In this document: positions 30,105 to 38,434 of the stretch, one piece after another | Numbering within the stretch: the stretch's first letter is position 1 | Layout of the letters: each line of letters starts with the position of its first letter | Assembly (NCBI GenBank): GCA_030054145.1 | Contig: JASGCK010000001.1 | Coordinates: forward strand, 280,908-344,907 | Length of the DNA stretch: 64,000 nucleotides | From: Cytophagales bacterium | GTDB taxonomy: Bacteria > Pseudomonadota > Gammaproteobacteria > Burkholderiales > Burkholderiaceae_C | Direction of reading: 5' to 3' | Translations under genes and position numbers: made by a program | Notes under the pieces: model-generated | The model's input: the letters and a program-made list of their open reading frames with translations, nothing else | Told to the model about the DNA's origin: nothing | Databases searched by the model: none

Positions 30105-31097
30105 ATGACTTACCAACTCCCACGTACAAACCCGTATGCAGCGCCGCAGACCGCCAATACCCCTTCGGCGGATAGCCCGCTGACGGCTATTTCACCGCTG
30201 TCGTGGCTGCTCATTTTTTTCATTCCAGCGTTTTGGGCTGTGAACTATTTAATTGCCAGGCGAGCGCCCGCGCTGATTGCGCCTAATGCACTCACATTTG
30301 CACGTTGGGGGTTGGCGGTCATCATGCTCGCGCTATTTGCGTGGCCCGAGCTCAAAGCCAAGCGCCATTTGATTTGGGCTGAACGCTGGCACGCATTAGC
30401 GCTCGGTGTGCTGGGGATGTGGATTTGCGGTTCGTGGGTTTATATTGCCGCGCGTACCACCGCCGCCAATAACATCGCGCTGATCTATGCGCTCTCACCA
30501 GTATTCATTGTGCTTGGAGCGGCTATTTTTTTAAATGAACGACTGCGCAAACGGCAATGGCTGGGCGTGCTGTTCGCCATGTTTGGACTGGTACACGTGG
30601 TGATTCAAGGGCGCTGGAGTGCTATTGCGCAAACGCAGTTTGTAACAGGCGATTTATGGATGCTGGGCTGTGCGATTGCGTGGGCGGTCTACTCGGTGTT
30701 GCTGAAACGTTGGCCCTGTCCATTTAGCCCATTGGCTAGGCTTGTGTTAATTGCAGCGGCCGGCACATTGTTTACGCTACCAATCGCGCTGCTAGAGGCG
30801 GCATCAGGGCTGCCGTTTACCCAAACGGTTTGGAGTTGGCAAACCCTTGGTTTGATTGTGGCGGTAGCGGTCTTTCCAAGCTCAGGCGCATACCTTGCCT
30901 ACGGCGTGCTGCAAAAAAGAATCGGTGCAGCGCGTACCGCCTTGGTGCTTTATTTAGGACCGTTATACGCAGCAGCGCTTGCGTGGTTTGCGCTGGGCGA
31001 GCCGCTGTATATCTATCACGCGATTGGTTTGGTGATCATTTTGCCTGGGATCTATTTGGCATCACAAGCACCGTCGCCCTCGGAAAATAAAGCTTAG
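30105..31097 (+). CDS. DMT/EamA family transporter
   Basis: It is a 330 aa inner-membrane protein with about ten hydrophobic helices in two EamA repeats (roughly 33-155 and 180-320). The repeat ends IALIYALSPVFIVLGAAIFLNE and LYLGPLYAAALAWFALGE are typical of the family. The first 30 residues are a Pro/Ala/Thr-rich cytoplasmic tail. Most relatives export metabolites or amino acids; the substrate is unknown. Confidence 0.92.
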   Translation: MTYQLPRTNPYAAPQTANTPSADSPLTAISPLSWLLIFFIPAFWAVNYLIARRAPALIAPNALTFARWGLAVIMLALFAWPELKAKRHLIWAERWHALALGVLGMWICGSWVYIAARTTAANNIALIYALSPVFIVLGAAIFLNERLRKRQWLGVLFAMFGLVHVVIQGRWSAIAQTQFVTGDLWMLGCAIAWAVYSVLLKRWPCPFSPLARLVLIAAAGTLFTLPIALLEAASGLPFTQTVWSWQTLGLIVAVAVFPSSGAYLAYGVLQKRIGAARTALVLYLGPLYAAALAWFALGEPLYIYHAIGLVIILPGIYLASQAPSPSENKA

Positions 31098-31195
31098 ACT
31101 TCGACGACTTCACAATCGACCTTGGACACGCTGCAAGCGGGGGCAAGTCCAATGCGTTCTAGCTTGTATAGTCACTTCAATAAAAAGGATTGCAA

Positions 31196-31468
31196 ATGAA
31201 ACTCTCACCAAAGATTTTTGTGCTTAGTCTTACCAGTTCTCTTGGCTTGGCGGGCTGCGTGGTCGCGCCGCCCCAGCAGGTTTATACACCTCAGCCCGTG
31301 GCAGTGCCTGTGTACGCTTATACCCAGCCAGTGCCGCCACCGCCAGGCACGATTTACGTACAACCCGCCTATGCAGCGCCTGCGATTGGTTTCGTTTGGG
31401 CATTTCATCCGCGTTTTGGCTGGGGTTATGTACACCACCAGCGCGGCTGGGCTCGTGGTTGGCGCTAG
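31196..31468 (+). CDS. small proline-rich lipoprotein
   Basis: It is a 90 aa protein with a lipoprotein signal peptide: basic start, hydrophobic run, lipobox LAGC with Cys21. The mature part is Pro/Tyr/Val-rich (PVAVPVYAYTQPVPPPPG) and ends in an aromatic, Trp/Gly/His-rich tail (FGWGYVHHQRGWARGWR). It has the look of small YXWGxxx-type envelope proteins, but no function is known. I chose the ATG at 31196 with AAGGA upstream over a TTG two codons earlier. Confidence 0.8.
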   Translation: MKLSPKIFVLSLTSSLGLAGCVVAPPQQVYTPQPVAVPVYAYTQPVPPPPGTIYVQPAYAAPAIGFVWAFHPRFGWGYVHHQRGWARGWR

Positions 31469-31567
31469 AGATACGCAGCGTCAAGGGTAAATCCCAAAGA
31501 GCTTTGCTGGAGATGTGGTTACTATTAACCTTTAAATGCGAACGAGGATTTTTTTTAGGAGATAGTC

Positions 31568-32746
31568 ATGAAACGATGGAAAGTTGCGCTTAGCGCATTA
31601 GGTGCTGCACTGGTTGTGGCGGGTTGCGGCGGGGGTGGTGCAGACACTGCGCCTAAAACTAGCGTCAGTGGTGTCAAGATATTTGGCGATAGTTTGATGG
31701 ATAGCGGTACTTTTGGATATAAATTTACGATTCAAAGTGCCGATCCTGCCAATCCATTTCAAGTTTTCCCAGAGCGGATAGCGGCTAGCTTTGGCTACAA
31801 CAATATGTGTCCGTTCTTTAAGTTCACGGGCACGACTTTTATAGCCAATACAGTCGCGGGTTGCACTAATTATTCGGTTGGTGGTGGGCGGATCAATAAC
31901 CTGACGCAAGCAGCGCCTGCCAATATCCCCAACAGTCCGCAATCTGTTCCATACCAGCTAGCGGCTGGTAGCGCCGCACTCGGGGTCAATGACTTTGTCA
32001 TTATTGATGGCGGCTCTAATGACTTGGCCGATATCACGGGGGCTTATCTTGGGGCAACAACTCCCTCGGGTATTGCAACCTACATGGCGGCTTTAAGCAC
32101 TTTATTGCCACCGGCGACAGTTAATACCATTGTGGGTGCAGTACCTACATCGACTAGCTTGGCAACGGCTGGCGGTGCTTACGCGCAGGCTTTGGCGGAC
32201 AGTTTGTATGCATCGGTCAACACCAATGTGCTTGCAAAAGGCGTTAAGAAGGTGCTGATTGTGAACTCTAGTGACATCACACTCACACCTCGCTTTCAAG
32301 CTGTTTTGGCGGGCGTTACCGCAAGCAGTAATGCTGCAACATCTGCCGCTGTTCAGGAGGCGGTACGTGCTTGGACGAAAGCATTTAATGCCAAGCTAGT
32401 TAGCAACTTTGCAGGCACAAGTGTTCAGGTGTATGACTTTTATTCACACGCGGGAGTCATTCATGCAAACCCCGCACAATTTGGCTTAACCAATTCCACA
32501 ACGCCAGCATGTCCAAAGGTGGCTGGTGGACTTGATACAGCTACAAATCAAGCCAGCTTGAGTTACGCAGTCACAGTGGTTGCATGTAACTCTGCCAGTA
32601 TGAGTGCCACGATTCCATCAGGCGAAACATCGGCTAATTGGTGGAAAACTTATGGCTTTGCGGATAACTTCCACCCAACTCCTGCGCTGCATCAACTCAT
32701 TGGGCAATCCATTAGCGTGCAATTGGCGCAAGCTGGTTGGCTGTAA
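31568..32746 (+). CDS. SGNH/GDSL hydrolase lipoprotein
   Basis: It is a 392 aa secreted esterase/lipase relative. The signal peptide ends in lipobox VAGC with Cys20, followed by a Gly-rich linker. Block I is IFGDSLMDSG (Ser42 nucleophile), block III GGSNDL and block V DNFHPTPALH; together they give the Ser-Asp-His set. It is probably outer-membrane anchored or surface exposed. AGGAG precedes the start. It is followed 18 bases later by ompW on the same strand. Confidence 0.92.
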   Translation: MKRWKVALSALGAALVVAGCGGGGADTAPKTSVSGVKIFGDSLMDSGTFGYKFTIQSADPANPFQVFPERIAASFGYNNMCPFFKFTGTTFIANTVAGCTNYSVGGGRINNLTQAAPANIPNSPQSVPYQLAAGSAALGVNDFVIIDGGSNDLADITGAYLGATTPSGIATYMAALSTLLPPATVNTIVGAVPTSTSLATAGGAYAQALADSLYASVNTNVLAKGVKKVLIVNSSDITLTPRFQAVLAGVTASSNAATSAAVQEAVRAWTKAFNAKLVSNFAGTSVQVYDFYSHAGVIHANPAQFGLTNSTTPACPKVAGGLDTATNQASLSYAVTVVACNSASMSATIPSGETSANWWKTYGFADNFHPTPALHQLIGQSISVQLAQAGWL

Positions 32747-32764
32747 CTCTAGGAGCAATTAACT

Positions 32765-33436
32765 ATGAAACACACATTTAAACTTCTTTTACTCTCTTTG
32801 GCGCTGTCTGGCAGCTACGCTGTGCAGGCGCAAACAGCGGACACATGGTTAGTGCGTGGTGGTATGACGAACATTACTCCCAATGTCCAAAGCGGCAACA
32901 TGAGTGCGCCAAGCTTGCCCAATACCCAAGTGGCGATTGCGAGCGATACGCAATTGAGCGGCGGTGTCACTTATATGTACAGCAATAATCTGGCGATTGA
33001 TGTGCCGCTTGCGCTTCCCTTTAAGCATGACATTTCTGGTGCAGGTGCCATCGCGGGAGTAGGCAAACTTGGTGATGTAAAGGCGTTGCCCATTACCGTA
33101 CTTGCGCAGTGGCGATTCCAAGAGCCAACAGCGCAATTCCGTCCTTATCTGAGCGCTGGTTTGACGTATGTCAAGTTCTACGGTGGAACGGCAACCTCAA
33201 CTCTTTCTGCGTTGACGGGCGGCACCGTCAGTAATCCCACGACGCTATCCGTTGCGTCTAAGTTTGCCCCCACATTGCAATTAGGCGGTAGTTACATGAT
33301 TAACGAGCGTTGGTTCGTCAATGCAAGTTACTCGTACACGTTGCTCAAAACGACAACAACACTGTCAACAGGACAAACCTTGGATGCCACGCTCAATCCA
33401 AGTGCGCTGAGTGTTGACCTGGGCTACAAGTTTTAA
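32765..33436 (+). CDS. ompW: OmpW family outer membrane protein
   Basis: It is a 223 aa eight-stranded beta-barrel. The signal peptide is residues 1-22 (cleavage after VQAQ). The start of the mature protein (DTWLVRGGMTNITPN) and the middle strand motif RPYLSAGLTYVKF are typical of OmpW, and the terminal Phe (YKF) is the barrel assembly signal. OmpW proteins form a lateral channel for small hydrophobic compounds. That would suit a terpenoid-degrading cell, though no direct link is visible. Confidence 0.94.
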   Translation: MKHTFKLLLLSLALSGSYAVQAQTADTWLVRGGMTNITPNVQSGNMSAPSLPNTQVAIASDTQLSGGVTYMYSNNLAIDVPLALPFKHDISGAGAIAGVGKLGDVKALPITVLAQWRFQEPTAQFRPYLSAGLTYVKFYGGTATSTLSALTGGTVSNPTTLSVASKFAPTLQLGGSYMINERWFVNASYSYTLLKTTTTLSTGQTLDATLNPSALSVDLGYKF

Positions 33437-33454
33437 TCGCTAGCAAGTTACTAG

Positions 33455-33641
33455 TTATTCAGCCGTAATCCCCGCCGCCTTGATGGTTTTAGACCACAAG
33501 GCGGTTTCGCTTTTTGACGTTGGTTGCAATAGTGATGAGTGCCACAGGCGCAAAATCTTTTTGCGCCCACGGCAAATTGCTCATCAAGCTGGGATTGCCC
33601 GTGTGATGGGCCGAGTACGAATTGAGTGGCGTATAACCATC
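33455..33641 (-). pseudogene. internally deleted remnant of a Bug receptor gene
   Basis: Read on the minus strand, one frame gives GYTPLNSYSAHHTGN, then PWAQKDFAPVALITIATN, the middle of a Bug protein. After a junction near 33520 another frame gives ETALWSKTIKAAGITAE and a stop, the usual Bug C-terminus. About two hundred codons in between and the whole N-terminus are missing. Confidence 0.75.
33475..33515 (+). terminator. intrinsic terminator of ompW
   Basis: CCGCCTTG (33475-33482) pairs with CAAGGCGG (33497-33504), extended by TGGT/ACCA inside, and is followed by TTTCGCTTTTT. It lies 38 bases after the ompW stop. The hairpin DNA is also the 3' end of a Bug gene remnant on the other strand. 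Confidence 0.75.
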
Positions 33642-33646
33642 GAATT

Positions 33647-33832
33647 ATGAAAATGCAACCCATTAAAAATGAATCGCAATACGATTTGGCACTTGCTGAA
33701 ATTGATCGTCTCTGGGGTTCTGAGCCCGACACGCCGAGTGGTGACAAGCTGGACAGCTGGCTCGTGCTAGTTGAAAAATACGAAGAGGCGCATCACCCTA
33801 TTGCGCCGCTAGAGGCGACGCGGCACGGTTGA
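33647..33832 (+). pseudogene. N-terminal fragment of a HigA-type antitoxin gene
   Basis: A 61-codon frame begins MKMQPIKNESQYDLALAEID and continues GDKLDSWLVLVEKYEEAHHP. This is the usual opening of COG5499/HigA-type antitoxins, which continue into a helix-turn-helix domain that is absent here. No HigB toxin gene is beside it. The remaining spacer up to 33885 shows nothing. Confidence 0.6.
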
Positions 33833-33885
33833 AATGAACCCGGCCGCTCGCAAAAGCGTTCTTTGAATTTGAATACGCCAACGGG

Positions 33886-35052
33886 TTATTTGAAGTACTC
33901 AGAGATCACTTTCCATTTGCCATCCGTGATTTGTGAGAGGCGCGAGGAGGGCATGCCTAAATGTTTCGTTGGGCTAAAGCTGGCTTCGCCTGTGCCAAAC
34001 ATATCGGGTGGAATAGTCATCGAATCCATGGCTTTGATGAAACTGTCGGTCGTTAAGTTAGCGCCCGCCTTTTCTGCTGCTTTGGCAAAAATATCAATGA
34101 TGACGTAACCGTAAGCTGAGAAGACGGCGGGGTCTTCGTTGAACCTGGTTTTGTATTTATTCGCCCAAAAACGAATGGGCTGCGCAGCCTCATCGGTGTA
34201 AGGATTTTGCGTTTGCATCGTGGCATACATACCGTTCATCGCAGGGCCGCCGAGTTTGTGAATCAAATCGGTGTACGCCGCACTTGAACCTAAAAATGTT
34301 GGGCTAAATCCAGTTTTGCGTGATTCCGCAATGGTGCCAATGGTCTCGCGAATGATGGTGCCTAGCACCACAAAATCGCAGTTAGCAGCCTTCATTTTTG
34401 CGACTTGACTTGAGAAGTCGGTTGCGCCGCGTTTAAAGGATGTTTTTTCGGTAAACGTCATGTTCAAGCCTTTGAGTCCTTCTTCGGCTCCTCGAACAAC
34501 CTCTAAGCCAAACTCATCATCTTGATAAATGGTGCAGATTTTTTTGGCGGCTTTATCTTTGACCAATCTCGGTAGCGCAACGCGCATTTGGTCGTAATAA
34601 GGTGGGAGCAGTGCGTATTTGAGGCGGTTGAATGGCTCAAACATTTCGCGTGCTGCCGTGAGTGGCAAAAAGTTAATGACGTTTTTTTCAAACTGAACAG
34701 GCATGGCCGCCAAGTTATGTGCTGTTCCTAAGTGCGCTGCCATGATGAAGATTTTGTCTTGACTCACTAGCTTTTGCGCGGCAAGCACGGCACGTTTAGG
34801 GTCATAGCCTGAGTCTTCTACCAGTAGTTTAAGTTTGCGTCCATTGATGCCGCCTTGCTCGTTAATTTCGTCAACTCGCAGCTGCATACCGTTGCGGGAC
34901 TGCTTGCCGTAGCCTGCAAGGGGGCCAGATAAGTCTTGAATCGAGCCAATCACAATTTCAGTTTTGCTGACTCCTTGTGATTGAGCGGATGCGCTGCTTC
35001 CTAAAAAACCGAAGGCACACATGGCAATGATTGCAGATAGTTTGAATTTCAT
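33886..35052 (-). CDS. branched-chain amino acid type ABC substrate-binding protein
   Basis: It is a 388 aa periplasmic binding protein of the LivJ/K (Peripla_BP_6) type. The signal peptide spans residues 1-23 (cleavage at SASAQ). IVIGSIQDLSGPLAGYGKQSRNGM and INGRKLKLLVEDSGYDP are family hallmarks. The start at 35052 has GGAG upstream. It is divergent from the atu regulator, and the window's livFGMH genes lack a binding protein. I infer that it may deliver a terpenoid acid or a similar carboxylate to that permease. Confidence 0.92.
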   Translation of the reverse strand: MKFKLSAIIAMCAFGFLGSSASAQSQGVSKTEIVIGSIQDLSGPLAGYGKQSRNGMQLRVDEINEQGGINGRKLKLLVEDSGYDPKRAVLAAQKLVSQDKIFIMAAHLGTAHNLAAMPVQFEKNVINFLPLTAAREMFEPFNRLKYALLPPYYDQMRVALPRLVKDKAAKKICTIYQDDEFGLEVVRGAEEGLKGLNMTFTEKTSFKRGATDFSSQVAKMKAANCDFVVLGTIIRETIGTIAESRKTGFSPTFLGSSAAYTDLIHKLGGPAMNGMYATMQTQNPYTDEAAQPIRFWANKYKTRFNEDPAVFSAYGYVIIDIFAKAAEKAGANLTTDSFIKAMDSMTIPPDMFGTGEASFSPTKHLGMPSSRLSQITDGKWKVISEYFK

Positions 35053-35139
35053 CAGGGCACTCCAAAAAAAATAATAAAGCAAGAATGTAGCGAATTGGCG
35101 ATCAAAACCAATTAAGGTTATCCCTAGGTTATTTATAAA

Positions 35140-35176
35140 AATCAATTGATTGCTTTAATTAAAAAAAAGATATGAT
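35140..35176. promoter_or_regulatory. candidate atuR promoter with palindromic operator
   Basis: The perfect 12-bp palindrome AATCAATTGATT (35140-35151) includes a possible -35 TTGATT, and TATGAT (35171-35176) could be the -10 box (19-base spacing). It lies in the 130-base divergent spacer between the binding protein and atuR. TetR-type autoregulation here is an inference. Confidence 0.35.
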
Positions 35177-35182
35177 GCGCCC

Positions 35183-35869
35183 ATGCAAGCTGTCTCTCGT
35201 TTAATGACTCCTGTCCATGCGGCTCGGCGTGGTCGCCCGCCCAAAACGCTGTCGCAGCGCGACGAGGGGAATCGTCGCCGTGACCTCATTCAACGCGCGG
35301 CGCGTTTATTTAGAGAAAAAGGTTATGCCGCAACTAGCACCCGTGACATTGCCGCCAGCGTCGGAATGCACAGCGGCTCACCGTTCTATCATTTTGAGAG
35401 CAAGCAATTTTTGCTGTTTACGGTGATGTGTGATGGCATGAATCAAGCGAAGGCCAAGCAAAGTGAGGTGCTGGCCAAAATGCGCCTAGCGCGCGTCTCG
35501 CCAGAGCAATTACTGTATGGTTTGATTCGTCATCACCTAGAGATTTTGCTGGGTGCGGATAAGGACTTCATTCCCGTCATGCTCTACGAATATCGATCAT
35601 TAGACGCGGGGCAGCAACAGGTGCTGGCTGATATGCAGCATGACTACGAAGCGGATTGGTTGCCTGTGCTTAAAAAACTGCATGCGCAAAAGCGGTTGCA
35701 CACCTCGGTTAAATGGGCAAGGTTGTTGATTTTTGGCGCATTGAACTGGACGGTTCAGTGGCACACGATGCGCGAAGGCGTGAGCCAAGCCAAACAGCTC
35801 GATACGTTAGCGAGAGCTGCGTTAGATTTGTTCATTCATCCCGCATCACCCGAGGTTGCCGCATCATGA
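35183..35869 (+). CDS. atuR: TetR family regulator of the atu cluster
   Basis: It is a 228 aa TetR repressor. The N-terminal helix-turn-helix is at about residues 35-75 (TSTRDIAASVGMHSGSPFYHF), and the rest is the ligand domain. It overlaps atuA by 4 bases (ATGA). In Pseudomonas aeruginosa the atu cluster is repressed by the TetR protein AtuR beside atuA, so the position supports the name. The first ATG directly follows the candidate -10 box, so a leaderless message or a start at the Met8 codon (35204) is possible. Confidence 0.85.
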   Translation: MQAVSRLMTPVHAARRGRPPKTLSQRDEGNRRRDLIQRAARLFREKGYAATSTRDIAASVGMHSGSPFYHFESKQFLLFTVMCDGMNQAKAKQSEVLAKMRLARVSPEQLLYGLIRHHLEILLGADKDFIPVMLYEYRSLDAGQQQVLADMQHDYEADWLPVLKKLHAQKRLHTSVKWARLLIFGALNWTVQWHTMREGVSQAKQLDTLARAALDLFIHPASPEVAAS

Positions 35870-37227
35870 AGCAGGTGGTGCTCGCATCAGGGCTTGGGTT
35901 TTATGGTGATAACTGGGAGCCTGTTCTGCCATCGCTTTTGCAAGGTCACGCGCAGTATGGCTTACCGCACTATGTTTGTAGCGACCATTTGTCAGAGTTG
36001 ACCTTGGCGATATTGCAAAAAGACCGTGCCAAAGATGAAGCGCTTGGCTATGCCCGCGATGCCGTGCCGATGCTCCTTCGGTTGTGGCCTTGGATGATCA
36101 AGTGCGGTGCAAAATTTATTTGTAACGCAGGCGGATTGAATCCGCAAAGTGCAGGACGCGCCGTGCAAGCGGCTTTGGCGGCCAAGGGCTTTCATCCCAC
36201 CATCGCCATTGTGACGGGCGATGATGTGCGTGACCGTTTGCCGCTTGTGACTGCGCCGCCGCGCGATGATTTATTGTTTGCGAATGTCTATCTGGGGGCG
36301 CGTCCTATCGTTGATGCTTTGGCTCTTGGCGCTGATATTGTGATCACAGGCAGGGTTGCCGATGCCGCGCTTTTTCTGGCTCCCTTGGTATTTGAATTTG
36401 GTTGGAAATTGGAGGATGCGCAGGAGTCAATCGATTTAAATCGACTTGCGCAGGGCATCACCGTGGGGCATTTGATGGAGTGTTCGGGGCAAGGGAGTGG
36501 TGGCAATTTTGGTAGTTTGAATGCTTGGAAATCAGTTCCTGATTTGGCTCATATCGGTTATCCCATGGCTGCCGTCAATGAGAATGGCGACGCGGTGATC
36601 ACCAAAGCCGATGGCACAGGGGGGCGCGTTAGTTTTGATACCGTGCGCCAGCAATTACTGTATGAAGTCCACGATCCCACCGCGTATTTAACGCCCGATG
36701 TGGTGCTTGATATGTCCACGCTTCACTTAGAAGATTGGGGCGATGACCGCGTGGCGGTAACGGGTGCAACTGGACGCATAGCGCCCGCTCAGCTGAAGGT
36801 GATTGGTGGCTATCCGTCGGGTTATAAGTCCGAGGTCACTTGGGGCTTTAGTTGGCCGAATGCTTGGGATAAGGCGCAAGTCGCCATCGAGATGATCCGT
36901 TCGCAATTAGCTGATAAACGGATTCCACACGATGAGCTTTTTATTGAGTACCCAGGTCTCAATTCTGCGCATGGTGCGCTTGCGCCGATTCCGAATGTTG
37001 CGGGCTTGAATGAACTGAATGAACTCTATGTGCGGATAGTTTTGAAGACTCAGCTAAAGTCGGCCGCAGATAGTTTTGGCAGACTCTTTCCTTGGATTGC
37101 TTTATCGGGACCTGCCTACACCTGTGGGTTGAGCGGGCTGCACAACACTTCCGAGCTGCTGGGTATTTGGACGGGTTTACTGGCGCGCGAGGCAGTGCTG
37201 CCGCACATACAAGTGAGTTTGCTATGA
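35866..37227 (+). CDS. atuA: acyclic terpene utilisation protein AtuA, main domain
   Basis: It is a 453 aa DUF1446/AtuA protein required for growth on citronellol and geraniol in Pseudomonas; its reaction is not settled. The pattern LASGLGFYGDNW, CNAGGLNPQ, DIVITGRVADAAL and ECSGQGSGGNFG is typical. Usual AtuA proteins are near 600 aa and end in an extra domain; here that domain is a separate gene that follows with an ATGA overlap. The ATG at 35866 overlaps the atuR stop. Confidence 0.9.
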   Translation: MKQVVLASGLGFYGDNWEPVLPSLLQGHAQYGLPHYVCSDHLSELTLAILQKDRAKDEALGYARDAVPMLLRLWPWMIKCGAKFICNAGGLNPQSAGRAVQAALAAKGFHPTIAIVTGDDVRDRLPLVTAPPRDDLLFANVYLGARPIVDALALGADIVITGRVADAALFLAPLVFEFGWKLEDAQESIDLNRLAQGITVGHLMECSGQGSGGNFGSLNAWKSVPDLAHIGYPMAAVNENGDAVITKADGTGGRVSFDTVRQQLLYEVHDPTAYLTPDVVLDMSTLHLEDWGDDRVAVTGATGRIAPAQLKVIGGYPSGYKSEVTWGFSWPNAWDKAQVAIEMIRSQLADKRIPHDELFIEYPGLNSAHGALAPIPNVAGLNELNELYVRIVLKTQLKSAADSFGRLFPWIALSGPAYTCGLSGLHNTSELLGIWTGLLAREAVLPHIQVSLL

Positions 37228-37547
37228 GTACATTCAAGCGTACTCGCCTCGCCGATATTGCGCACGCTAGGTCTGGCGATAAAGGGGATTGGGTGGACTT
37301 TGGGCTCTTTGCATGGGACGCCGCAGGCTACGCAGTGATTGCTAAAGAGGTCACCCTTGAGAAGGTTCGCGCACATTTCAAACCTTGGTTAGAGGGCGAG
37401 GTTGCGCTGTGGCTGTTGCCCAATCTCTTGGCAATCAAGATTGTCTTTAAGGGGGTGCTGCAAGGCGGTGCTGCACGTAATTTGAGGCAAGACAATTTAG
37501 GCAAGGCTATGGCGGGCGCACTGCTGCGGATGGAGATTGAAACATGA
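37224..37547 (+). CDS. AtuA C-terminal-like domain protein
   Basis: It is a 107 aa protein matching the C-terminal, ferredoxin-fold-like domain of long AtuA proteins (LADIAHARSGDKGDWVDFGLFA, then GALQGG-type LQGGAARNLRQDNLGKA). The start ATG overlaps the atuA stop and its own stop overlaps atuB. It probably forms a complex with AtuA. The split could be ancestral or result from fission. Confidence 0.85.
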   Translation: MSTFKRTRLADIAHARSGDKGDWVDFGLFAWDAAGYAVIAKEVTLEKVRAHFKPWLEGEVALWLLPNLLAIKIVFKGVLQGGAARNLRQDNLGKAMAGALLRMEIET

Positions 37548-38434
37548 GGGTAGATCAGTACCAAAATCAGTATCAAAGCATATTCGCGCCGCAATTATTT
37601 GCGGGCAAGACCATTGTTGTGACGGGCGGGGGCTCGGGCATTGGGCGTTGCACTGCGCACGAGTTAGCAAGTTTGGGTGCAAATGTTGTGCTCATTGGAC
37701 GTAACGAAGACAAGCTCAAATCAGTTTGCAAGGAAATACCCACGGCCTCTTACCAAGTGTGTGACATCCGAAGTGAAGAGCTGGTGCGGGCTGTTATCAC
37801 GCGCATCGTTGCCAAGCATGGACGTATTGATGGTTTGGTGAATAACGCAGGCGGGCAATATATCTCATCGCTTGCAAGCACCAGCCTCAAAGGATGGGAG
37901 GCGGTGGTTAGCTCCAATTTGACGGGCGGATTTTTAATGGCGCGTGAATGTTTTGTGCAGTCTATGCAGGCGCATGGCGGTGCGGTGGTCAATATTGTGG
38001 CGGATATGTGGGGATCGATGCCCAATATGGGGCATAGCGGCGCGGCACGCGCGGGGATGGTGAGCTTTACCGAGACGGCCGCCGCAGAATGGGCTTGCCA
38101 GGGCGTTCGGGTCAATGCGGTTGCACCGGGTTACATTGCCTCTAGCGGGATGGATCACTATCCGCCCGAGGCGGGAGAGATGCTGCGTGCGATGGCTAAA
38201 ACGGTGCCGCTAGGTCGCTTCGGTAATGAGGCGGAGACATCGGCCGCCATTGTTTTTTTACTCTCACCTGCCGCTAGTTTTATCAGTGGTTCGGTGCTGC
38301 GAGTGGACGGCGCAAGGCCGCAAACCCGCATGGGCTGGGCGATGCAAGCACCCAGCGCGGCTGCTCTGACGCGCGATGCCGTGAAGCCCTACGCAGGCTT
38401 TCATTTGGCGAAAATGCCGAAAGTATTTTCATGA
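37544..38434 (+). CDS. atuB: short-chain dehydrogenase AtuB
   Basis: It is a 296 aa SDR oxidoreductase. NAD(P) binding is shown by VTGGGSGIG, the NNAG motif is NNAGGQ, and RVNAVAPGYI is typical. The active-site region is unusual: VADMWGSMPNMGHSGAARAGM has His where the catalytic Tyr of YxxxK is expected, and no Lys four residues on. That places it among the divergent, 2,4-dienoyl-CoA reductase-like SDRs. Position between atuA and atuC matches the Pseudomonas order. Confidence 0.87.
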   Translation: MRVDQYQNQYQSIFAPQLFAGKTIVVTGGGSGIGRCTAHELASLGANVVLIGRNEDKLKSVCKEIPTASYQVCDIRSEELVRAVITRIVAKHGRIDGLVNNAGGQYISSLASTSLKGWEAVVSSNLTGGFLMARECFVQSMQAHGGAVVNIVADMWGSMPNMGHSGAARAGMVSFTETAAAEWACQGVRVNAVAPGYIASSGMDHYPPEAGEMLRAMAKTVPLGRFGNEAETSAAIVFLLSPAASFISGSVLRVDGARPQTRMGWAMQAPSAAALTRDAVKPYAGFHLAKMPKVFS

